A stretch of 64,000 bases of DNA from Phytobacter ursingii (lineage in GTDB: Bacteria > Pseudomonadota > Gammaproteobacteria > Enterobacterales > Enterobacteriaceae). The stretch is taken from assembly GCA_901456055.1 (NCBI GenBank), contig CABDWT010000004.1:1-64000 (forward strand), given 5' to 3'. The translations under genes were made by a program, and so were the position numbers. Below, piece by piece: positions 17,799 to 24,842 of this stretch (the first letter of the stretch is position 1; each line of letters begins with the position of its first letter). Under the pieces are notes generated by a model that saw only the letters and a program-made list of their open reading frames with translations, was not told the DNA's origin and did no database searches.

Positions 17799-18278
17799 TC
17801 AGTCGATAATGCGCATGATGGCGCTGCATTCCGGGTGATGCAGCGCATAGTCACGCAGGCGCCAGTAATGTTCCGTCATGGCGTCGCATTCCGTGCGGCA
17901 TGCGTGATGACTGTAAGCGATAAGGCAGACCGCAATCCCTGCTGCTTCGGCGCTCATGTCTGCGGCGTTGCCATTCATGGCGTTGAACAGCGACCAGAAG
18001 GCATCGTTGTCCGTTTCCGGAACCATGAAGGCCCCGCCGTTGCTGAGAGTATAAAAATTCCAGATGCCGCCACTGTAGTCAGCGCAGAACCGGTCCATCC
18101 ACGCAAAGACCTGTGGTTCAAGGGTTATCCACTGCGGGATGTTGCCAAAGTGCTGCGGCCAGAATCCCACACGCTGTTCGTCCGGTACGGGCGTGGCTGC
18201 CAGAGCAGGTACAGAACCGTTATCGCCAGCCTGCAGAGGTCGCTGATGGTTATCGTTAATATTAATAATGTCGGTCAT
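17799..18278 (-). CDS. ArdB/KlcA-family antirestriction protein (YafX-like)
   Basis: 159-aa protein closely resembling YafX/KlcA (V-P-D-E-Q-R-V-G-F-W-P-Q-H-F-G; W-M-D-R-F-C-A-D-Y-S-G-G-I-W; G-I-A-V-C-L-I-A-Y-S-H-H-A-C-R-T-E). ArdB/KlcA proteins relieve type I restriction in vivo without mimicking DNA charge. Notably the same island carries a complete type I restriction system at 31-38 kb, so the island encodes both a restriction enzyme and a candidate antagonist. Confidence 0.92.
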   Translation of the reverse strand: MTDIININDNHQRPLQAGDNGSVPALAATPVPDEQRVGFWPQHFGNIPQWITLEPQVFAWMDRFCADYSGGIWNFYTLSNGGAFMVPETDNDAFWSLFNAMNGNAADMSAEAAGIAVCLIAYSHHACRTECDAMTEHYWRLRDYALHHPECSAIMRIID

Positions 18279-18357
18279 GTTAATTTTTCCTTATGCATGG
18301 AGATGTCGAATGGAAGTGTCGGGCCGGGGATTGATTTCGGTGGCGGGGCGCGGGTGA

Positions 18358-19179
18358 TTACCTGCCCAACAGGTCCATCATGTTCTCCGCCATCACCCAG
18401 AGCGCACGGTTTAACTTAACGTCGCCATCAATCCCGTTTACTGCGCGTGTATGGGTGCGTTTACCCTGCGCGGTACGGCCACTTAGTCCGCCTTTCAGCA
18501 GGTTTTCCTGAATGCGCTGGTAAGTGGTCCACAGGTCATCGCTCTCGTCCTGCCAGCGGCGGGGTGCGAGGATTTGCGATTCAGTCACTGGCTGGTACTC
18601 TTCCCCAAAACGGTATGCCAGCGCCGCTTTAGCCAGTGAATGCTGTGCTGGTGGCGGTAGTTGCAGGGACTGCATGGCGTCACGTTTTTCTTCCACCCGG
18701 TCAAAGACGCTGAGAACCTCATAGGCCCCCTCAATCACCTTCCCGACAACATCACCCCGGTGTGGCACGCGGATCTCACCAAACGACTGTCCGCAGACGA
18801 GCGAATTGGTGCAGACGCTTCTGAATATCCCCGGCAGTAACTGAAAACTTGATGCGCCATCGTGCGAATTCAGAATGATGATTTCCGGCACCTGCTGACC
18901 GTTTATCTGACCGGCACGACGCAGGCGCAGCATATGCTTTGTATGTTCCCGTCGGCTCTGGTCGCGCACTCGTGACTGACAGGCAAAGAATGGCTGGAAC
19001 CCTTCGCGCTTAAGGTTCTCCAGCAGGGTGATCGTGGGTATGTAGGTATACTTTTCGCTTCTGGAGTCATGCTTGTCTTCCCCGAAGACGCTGGGGACAT
19101 GCTGCATCAGTTCTTCGCGGGTTAAGGGACGGTCCCGGCGAATCTGGTTCACCCGGCCAAAACGGCTGGCTAATCGCAT
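18358..19179 (-). CDS. DUF932 protein (YafZ/YfjQ-like)
   Basis: 273-aa member of DUF932, found in CP4-type islands as YafZ, YkfR-like and YfjQ. Landmarks are R-L-A-S-R-F-G at the N-terminus, T-I-T-L-L-E-N-L-K-R-E-G-F-Q-P-F near residue 50, LNSHDGASSF-Q and C-T-N-S-L-V-C-G in the middle. The family resembles plasmid and phage proteins of unknown function, sometimes linked to single-strand DNA metabolism. First conserved gene of the minus-strand CP4-like operon that runs to cbtA. Confidence 0.88.
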   Translation of the reverse strand: MRLASRFGRVNQIRRDRPLTREELMQHVPSVFGEDKHDSRSEKYTYIPTITLLENLKREGFQPFFACQSRVRDQSRREHTKHMLRLRRAGQINGQQVPEIIILNSHDGASSFQLLPGIFRSVCTNSLVCGQSFGEIRVPHRGDVVGKVIEGAYEVLSVFDRVEEKRDAMQSLQLPPPAQHSLAKAALAYRFGEEYQPVTESQILAPRRWQDESDDLWTTYQRIQENLLKGGLSGRTAQGKRTHTRAVNGIDGDVKLNRALWVMAENMMDLLGR

Positions 19180-19211
19180 AGTTGATTCCTCATCTGATTA
19201 ATCTGAAGGCA

Positions 19212-19250
19212 TAAAAGCAAAAGCCCCTGCTCCGTGAGGAGGCAGGGGCT
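19212..19250 (-). terminator. Rho-independent terminator
   Basis: Stem AGCCCCTGC / GCAGGGGCT (19222-19230, 19242-19250). On the minus strand it is followed by TTTTGCTTTT. It ends the transcript of the small gene at 19286-19498. Confidence 0.75.
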
Positions 19251-19285
19251 GGATGTGTTGTTCTCAATGAACGGATAGGGCGGGA

Positions 19286-19498
19286 CTACAGCGTATCCAG
19301 AATCTTCAGTATCTGCGCCATCAGGGCGGTGATAAGTGCAGTGACCAGTAACGTGACCGCTTCCCGGGCTGTATCAATGCTGCTGTCATCGTAGCCTGCC
19401 TGACGCAGGCGAATTTCAATAAATTGTCGGGCCTGATGCCCCCCGCACCAGGTCAGTGCCTGGGCCAGGGCTGTCACCAGCATTTTCAGAAAGGTCAT
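19286..19498 (-). CDS. Small hydrophobic/amphipathic protein
   Basis: 70-aa protein beginning MTFLKMLVTALAQALTWCGG. The start at 19498 is chosen because GGAGCAAACCCT precedes it. The N-terminal helix and the C-terminal stretch (LLVTALITALMAQILKIL) are strongly hydrophobic, with a polar arginine-rich middle. It may be membrane-associated. It ends at a strong terminator. No family recognised; commonly seen as an unnamed gene between yafZ-like and upstream genes of such islands (from memory). Confidence 0.55.
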   Translation of the reverse strand: MTFLKMLVTALAQALTWCGGHQARQFIEIRLRQAGYDDSSIDTAREAVTLLVTALITALMAQILKILDTL

Positions 19499-19578
19499 AG
19501 GGTTTGCTCCGGATTGCCTGGCGGCAGTCCTCTGGTGGAGTGAGGATTTATTTGAGGAGGCTGATTCAGGAAAGCGGC

Positions 19579-19938
19579 TCAGTGGTAGGTGTAACGCCAT
19601 CCCCCCTTATCCGTGGTGACGACGACTTCAGAAGCCACGCAGTTATTATAAAAATTCACTCTGACGGACTGCCCGTAGCGCAGAGTGACAGGCAGAATGG
19701 TTTCCTTATTTTTTGAAGACAGGTACTTCTGGTTATCGATACGACAGTTACCGCGGTTCACATCTATGTTTTCAACGTTGATACTGTCATCCAGGGAGGT
19801 GACCACAACAGTGACGTAGCGTGTTCCGGCAGGGTGAATATTGTTACTGGTTTCCACTTTAATCGGCGGAGCTGATGCAGCCATGACAGAGATGGAGTAG
19901 CAAAACAATACGGGTAATAAGCTCAGGTTGATTTTCAT
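19579..19938 (-). CDS. Hypothetical exported protein
   Basis: 119-aa protein with a clear Sec signal peptide (MKINLSLLPVLFCYSISVMA, probable cleavage after A20/A21). The mature part is about 98 residues, predicted beta-rich, with two cysteines (about residues 65 and 100) that could form a periplasmic disulphide. No family recognised. Together with the next secreted gene upstream it forms a pair of exported island proteins. Confidence 0.65.
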   Translation of the reverse strand: MKINLSLLPVLFCYSISVMAASAPPIKVETSNNIHPAGTRYVTVVVTSLDDSINVENIDVNRGNCRIDNQKYLSSKNKETILPVTLRYGQSVRVNFYNNCVASEVVVTTDKGGWRYTYH

Positions 19939-20013
19939 ATCGAGTTCCTTGTTCTAACAGAAAGATGCGGGAGAGAATGTATGGGGGACAGTAAAGAACA
20001 GTATCTGCCGCGG

Positions 20014-20478
20014 TCAGAGTGACGCTTTCGAGACGCAGCCATGAGTGTCGAATTCTGGCAGGACGTTTCCTGCACCTTTTAGTGTGAACAGCGCGGGCAG
20101 GACGCCATTCCCGGTGACCTGCACCTGCTTACCGGTTTTCAGGGCATTCCAGGCCTGCGCGAGATTGTTATCCCCGCTCCGACTGTCGGACTCACTGATA
20201 TCAATGGTTTCACTATCGTCAATCCGAACCTGAAGCGTTTTGCCGCTGTCCATGCTGACCTGATGTCCAGTGGTATCTGTGAAGATGATGGTGGCAGGTT
20301 GCGTGCCATCGTCCTCGCAGGCCAGATAAAGCTGAGACTGGCCTTTCCCCTTGATAACAAACTCAGACACACCCTGAGCCCAGCCCCGGGTCCAGGTGGT
20401 TTGATTTCCGAAGGCCATTGCCACTGCTGGCACCAGCGCACAGGTCAGCAGTAAAGGGTGAATCATTTTTCTGTTCAT
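20014..20478 (-). CDS. Hypothetical exported protein
   Basis: 154-aa protein with a typical signal peptide (N-region MNRKMIH, hydrophobic core LLLTCALVPAVAMA, cleavage after A22). The mature domain is beta-rich with two cysteines (about residues 53 and 148). No named family recognised. AGAGGTGCTTAAAA lies before the ATG. It is the first gene of the minus-strand series, and the operator-like GATCGA cluster lies about 130 bp upstream (20609-20641). Confidence 0.65.
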   Translation of the reverse strand: MNRKMIHPLLLTCALVPAVAMAFGNQTTWTRGWAQGVSEFVIKGKGQSQLYLACEDDGTQPATIIFTDTTGHQVSMDSGKTLQVRIDDSETIDISESDSRSGDNNLAQAWNALKTGKQVQVTGNGVLPALFTLKGAGNVLPEFDTHGCVSKASL

Positions 20479-20608
20479 TTTTAAGCACCTCTGGTTTTCG
20501 TATAACGCTCCCCCGAAAGGGTATGTACATGATTTTTAATAGAAGACTGACAGACATAAGCATCCTATTGGGATTTTATAGCTGCAAAAATGAAGGGGAT
20601 AACGATGA

Positions 20609-20641
20609 AATTCGATCGAACCGATCGACAAAATAGATCGT
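20609..20641. promoter_or_regulatory. Operator-like GATCGA repeat cluster (copy B)
   Basis: TCGATCGAACCGATCGACAA followed by AATAGATCG repeats the ACCGATCGA core seen at 14070-14110. Located upstream of the minus-strand exported-protein genes; copy A lies upstream of the plus-strand zinc-ribbon and glycosyltransferase genes. Confidence 0.4.
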
Positions 20642-21330
20642 GATTCAGCAAAGATATTTACTGTAAACCTCGCCCGAGTTTATCGATGGTCGGTTTCACT
20701 TCAGGAGGGTGATATATACCTGAAAATTCATTGAAAAGGAGCTGATTGCATGCGTGGTGTTGAAGGGCGATCGCGGGTTATCGGGGGAGAGCGGCTGGCA
20801 GGATTCAGGCCATTTAACACGTGGTCAGATACGGTCATTTTGAATGACTTTTAGCACTGATTATTATATGAGTAATTAGGATTAACTTGAGAGTGGAATA
20901 ATCGGTTTATTTACCCTGCAAACAGCCTAAATTAATATTTCTTTCTTCTATTGTGATTTTGATGTCATTAAGTCCTTGCTTGTCGGATTGGTAATATAAC
21001 TATATAGAAGAATATTATTGCAAAGATATTATTAGCAAGCCATTGCCATTGGGATAAGAAGTGTAATTGAGAGAGTGTTATTCTAAAGTTTCTGTTAGGG
21101 AATTATTCTTCTCATTAAGTATGATAGCACGCTGTTTGCCAGGTTCAATTGAAGGGTATTACATTCATAGTATACTCGGGCCTATACGCTCGACAGTCAT
21201 ACAGTGCTCCAGGTGGCCTGGTCACAAATCACCCTCGGATTACCTGCCACATACTCTCATTATTACTTAAAAGTAATTTATTACTCCAGACTTACATTTT
21301 ATTGAACATAACTAACACAGGACATCACTC
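20642..21330. other. Long non-coding region upstream of the Gp2-like gene
   Basis: About 690 bp, strongly A+T-rich after 20830. No gene seen. Such regions in P4-like satellites can hold replication or regulatory sequences, but no iterons were recognised by eye. Confidence 0.35.
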
Positions 21331-21948
21331 ATGAGTTTCAATATGTACAACCACTATCCATTGAATCGGAACCATGTTAAACGGATTCAGGATACCCTTA
21401 ATAAATCACTTAATGAATATTCCCGTATATTAGTCCTGCGGGTCGATTTACGCTTACCTGAATTCAATTCCGTCTATTACAACACCGACTCATCACTAAT
21501 TACACGGTTCATATCCTCCGTTAAGGCTCAGATTGAAGTAAATTTACTGAAAAGACAGAATGAGGGTAAACGGATTCATCCTTGTCGGATTCGTTATATC
21601 TGGACGCGTGAGTTCAGTGACTGTGGTAAGAAACACTATCATGTTGCATTACTCCTTAATCGTGAAAACTATGCGTATCCGGGTAATTACCGGTCAGTGA
21701 ACGGTGAGTATTCACATAACCTGGCTTTAATGATTATGGAAGCTTGGGTACGGGCACTGGAGCTTAACCATTCGCAGTATTACTCACTGGTGGAGTTTCC
21801 GGTAAATTGTTATTACCACCTCAGCAAAAACAGTGCTGATTTTACTACGCAGTACGAAGTGGTGACGAATCGTATTAATTACCTTGCTAAAGAGTACAGC
21901 AAGGACTATTCAGACGGACAGCGTAACTTTGGATGCAGTCAAGACTGA
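21331..21948 (+). CDS. Inovirus Gp2-like protein (YagK/YfjJ family)
   Basis: 205-aa protein of the YagK/YfjJ family, annotated elsewhere as inovirus-type Gp2. Landmarks are I-L-V-L-R-V-D-L-R-L near residue 35, YIWTREFSDCGKKHYHVALL (about 91-110), and a C-terminal Y-E-V-V-T-N-R-I-N-Y-L-A-K. The HYH in the middle resembles the two-histidine motif of rolling-circle initiators (HUH), so a role in replication or nicking is conceivable, but this is not shown for the family. It is followed by alpA, an order common in P4-like islands. Confidence 0.85.
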   Translation: MSFNMYNHYPLNRNHVKRIQDTLNKSLNEYSRILVLRVDLRLPEFNSVYYNTDSSLITRFISSVKAQIEVNLLKRQNEGKRIHPCRIRYIWTREFSDCGKKHYHVALLLNRENYAYPGNYRSVNGEYSHNLALMIMEAWVRALELNHSQYYSLVEFPVNCYYHLSKNSADFTTQYEVVTNRINYLAKEYSKDYSDGQRNFGCSQD

Positions 21949-22068
21949 TTACGTGTAAGTATTTTTTTACCAGTACAGCAGATGTTATGACAGAGTGCCG
22001 GTATAAAATTTAACTCAATAAAACCGGTGCTCCTGTCTTCCCTTCCCATCAAGACAGAGAAGCACGTC

Positions 22069-22287
22069 ATGACAATGCTGAATAACAAAACTGACTTACT
22101 GAATGACCAGCTCGTGGACATGGTCTTCATTACCACCTACACCGGACTGAGTGACAAATGGTTCTACCAGTTAATTCAGGACGGTAAGTTTCCTAAACCG
22201 ATTAAACTCGGGCGTAGCTCACGCTGGCTTAAAAGTGAAATCGAAGCCTGGGTGCTGGAGCGTATTGCAATCTCTCGTGGTGAATAG
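22069..22287 (+). CDS. alpA: AlpA-family transcriptional regulator / excisionase-like protein
   Basis: 72-aa AlpA protein. It is a MerR-like winged helix with the hallmark LVDMVFITTYTGLSDKWFYQ (about residues 14-33) and FPKPIKLGRSSRWL (about 39-52). AlpA activates integrase/excisionase genes in CP4-57 and related satellites. The start at 22069 gives the usual length; an in-frame ATG at 22027 is less likely. The island integrase of the type normally paired with AlpA appears to be the decayed copy at 37.9-38.4 kb. Confidence 0.88.
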   Translation: MTMLNNKTDLLNDQLVDMVFITTYTGLSDKWFYQLIQDGKFPKPIKLGRSSRWLKSEIEAWVLERIAISRGE

Positions 22288-22762
22288 TCTCTCAGAGAAT
22301 ATTTAAAATATCCTCTCAGCTATACTCAATAGTATATTTAATTCCAGTAAAAATATTGACAGGCATTTCTCCCCCTACCTTTCAGACAGAGCCAGTAATC
22401 ATCAGATGAATTTATTAACCACCCGAAAACAGGAGACTGGCAACGGCTCCAGCGAGTGCGGAACACCACACCCATTAACATTCACACAACAATTACTGTA
22501 TCGAAGAGTGCAAGTCCCCCTCCGCGCTCACCAGGCTGAAAGGCTTACATCTGGTTAGAAAAAGAGCACAAAAAAAATTAAAATTTTAAATTAGATAGCT
22601 AAGGCTGCTAAAGTTTATATTTTTAGCAGCTTTAGCTGGTTTCTCGACACGTCAATGAAACCTTCAACAACCAGTCATAGGCTTCAAACGGCGTTCACCC
22701 GCATTGCTACCACGGCATTGAGGCAATACATTTTATTAACATTATGATAACAAACTGCATTA
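22288..22762. other. Non-coding region between alpA and yfjI-like gene
   Basis: No gene seen. It contains the convergent-terminator hairpin at 22597-22637 (listed separately) and a GC-rich stretch near 22508-22540. Confidence 0.35.
22571..22637 (-). terminator. Terminator of the yfjI-like gene
   Basis: Sixteen-bp stem with one mismatch, AGCTAAGGCTGCTAAA (22597-22612) against 22622-22637. On the minus strand it is followed by A/T-rich sequence including a run of eight T about 15 nt farther on. Probably ends the 22763-24355 transcript. Confidence 0.55.
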
Positions 22763-24355
22763 TCAATCCCATTGCAGTCTGGCCCGGTCAAAATGGTCAA
22801 GAGGACGTGAAACATCATTTTTTTCACGTTTAATGTTGAAACGCTCAAAAAAAGGTTCGTAAGGGAGATTCTTACCAATATCAACAAATACAGCTCTGGC
22901 AACATACAGTGTATGACTGCCTGGGTATTCGATGAGTATAATTAAACTAAGCCCGATAAGTTGATCCAGCACAGGCGTTAAATCATCAATTCGTCGTAGT
23001 CTGGCGGGGCCATGAGTCATTATCTCATTTTTTAAAAATGGCTGCCACGGCTCAAGATTTACATCCCGAGCACCACCGTATTGATTAGCGAAAATTTTCA
23101 TTTTCCCTTTGGGTTTATTAAAATGATTCTTAATCCAGTCAAACAACTCATACACATCCTGCTGCAATCGATATCGGTCACTTAAACAATAAAAATATCT
23201 TCCAGCCTGATGCAGATGCCATTCCGTGAGAATAAAAGCATTCTTAAGCGTACTGGCAGAAATTTCATCATCGGATTCATGGCTAAACAGTGCAGCAATT
23301 CTTATTGCATTACTTCCTGCCTTAGAGACAAATTCGGGTATATGTTCCCACCACTCATATCTGCCTGTCATCCTCGTGTGCTGATTTACTTTTTCTTCAT
23401 ACAGTCTTTTTGCTTCATCAGATAATGGTAATGTTCTCCGGGTTAAAGATTTATCATAAAAGTGTTCCTTTTGTTCACGGAGATACTTGTTAAAGCGTTC
23501 AAAAAGGATATCAAGCGCTTGCCGGGATTTTCCCTGCTCAAGCTTTATTACTCGCTGCTCAATAGTGCTTACGGTATCCGTGAACAAAAAACGCGCCAGA
23601 AAACCACTGGACATAGCAACCTTCGCATTCTTTTTTAAATATTCTTCAAAGATGTCTCGTTGTACCATGAGTGAAAAGGTCAGATATGCATTGAGTCGGA
23701 TATTACCGTCTTTTTTCCGGGAAAGCGAAAGGGGTTCATTTTTCCAGATTTTGTTAAGCAGGCCCAGGTTGTTTTTCAGATGGCCGGTAAAAAAGGTAAT
23801 CGCTTCATCAGCAAATACCCCGGCGTAAGGGTATTCTTTTAATCCCTGAATCATCCCCTCGGGTGTGGCATCGTCATAGAACATTTCAAATGCCCTGGGC
23901 GGCTCAGGTTCGATATCAAGATGCTCGCTCAGCAGTAACTCTTCAGTCTGACTGTCACCACCATAGCGAGATGCTTTTTTATAGGTACTTTCTAACGATT
24001 TGCGTTTCACATCCCATATTTTATGGTCTTTCTGATAGCTCTCGTATCGTGCTTTATATTCCTCGTGCATCTGCGCCGAAAATGCTTCGAATGGTTTCAT
24101 TACACATTCTCGCACCGGGCTTTTCCCCTCTCCAGATTTTGCCAGTACCAAAAAATACAGAGAACAGGGTTCAGGTTTATTGTTAGCAAAGGGGGAGGCA
24201 ACATCAATCAATGGTTGCAGGGCCAGTGATAATGCAGCCAGAACTGTGCTGCCAATCATTTCAACAGGCATCGACATATCTTCATGCAAAGCAGTAATGA
24301 CATCACGAAGAACAGGCGGAAAAGTCTCAACAGGGTAATTATTGGCGTTATTCAT
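22763..24355 (-). CDS. YfjI-like protein (DUF3987)
   Basis: 530-aa protein with a P-loop LAKSGEGKS (residues 71-79) and an acidic FADEAITFF (Walker B-like) near residue 180. The overall pattern matches DUF3987/YfjI, a primase/helicase-associated family of satellites and prophages. It probably supports replication of the integrated element. The ATG at 24355 has a weak upstream site. It is divergent from the Argonaute gene with about 490 bp between. Its place next to alpA and the Gp2-like gene defines the P4-like core of the island. Confidence 0.82.
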   Translation of the reverse strand: MNNANNYPVETFPPVLRDVITALHEDMSMPVEMIGSTVLAALSLALQPLIDVASPFANNKPEPCSLYFLVLAKSGEGKSPVRECVMKPFEAFSAQMHEEYKARYESYQKDHKIWDVKRKSLESTYKKASRYGGDSQTEELLLSEHLDIEPEPPRAFEMFYDDATPEGMIQGLKEYPYAGVFADEAITFFTGHLKNNLGLLNKIWKNEPLSLSRKKDGNIRLNAYLTFSLMVQRDIFEEYLKKNAKVAMSSGFLARFLFTDTVSTIEQRVIKLEQGKSRQALDILFERFNKYLREQKEHFYDKSLTRRTLPLSDEAKRLYEEKVNQHTRMTGRYEWWEHIPEFVSKAGSNAIRIAALFSHESDDEISASTLKNAFILTEWHLHQAGRYFYCLSDRYRLQQDVYELFDWIKNHFNKPKGKMKIFANQYGGARDVNLEPWQPFLKNEIMTHGPARLRRIDDLTPVLDQLIGLSLIILIEYPGSHTLYVARAVFVDIGKNLPYEPFFERFNIKREKNDVSRPLDHFDRARLQWD

Positions 24356-24842
24356 TGTTATTGCTCACACGGCTGATTTGAATTTTATCTTCCGCAGGAT
24401 AAAGCAAACCGACCACCAAAAGCGAGTGAACGGGCATTTGGCTTGAGGTACGAGACCGCATCTAACAGGTCGTTTAAATCTTCTTCCCCACCATACTACG
24501 CCCTCATTGGCTCAAGATTGAGAATACCTTATGAATCATTATCCACCTGCTACAACCTCGGGCAGGACCGTCTACCGGGTTGGGGTCAGTCCATGGTAGT
24601 TATAGCGTTATATAGGGACTTAAGTGCCCCTATATACACCGAAGAATAGATCGTCATCACAGTGCGCCAAAGCATAGCCAACACTCGTATCAAATCCCCA
24701 ATCTTTGCATTAGATTAGTATAAAGTGTTACATAATTGCTTTGGTTGTCTTAAGAGCATTCCCGCTACAAGGTGGGGAAATTAATTGCTGAGCAGTTATT
24801 TCAGGAGACAGGTGGATACAACACACAACAAGCATCAGTTAC
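24356..24842. promoter_or_regulatory. Divergent intergenic region between yfjI-like and Argonaute genes
   Basis: No gene seen. It contains a perfect inverted repeat TATATAGGG / CCCTATATA (24609-24617, 24628-24636) whose loop holds the palindrome ACTTAAGT. It may be an operator or transcript end. The Argonaute promoter should lie between 24680 and 24800. Confidence 0.4.

Noticed and set aside
22500-22540. tRNA 3'-end-like stretch (GTCCCCCTCCGCGCTCACCA)
   Set aside because: Looks like a T-arm/acceptor end with CCA, but no matching acceptor 5' half or T-stem could be found and no integrase is adjacent; not called as an att site or tRNA.
24609-24636. Hairpin upstream of Argonaute as a terminator
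   Set aside because: The stem is perfect but AT-rich and lacks a T-run on either strand; reported only as part of the regulatory gap.
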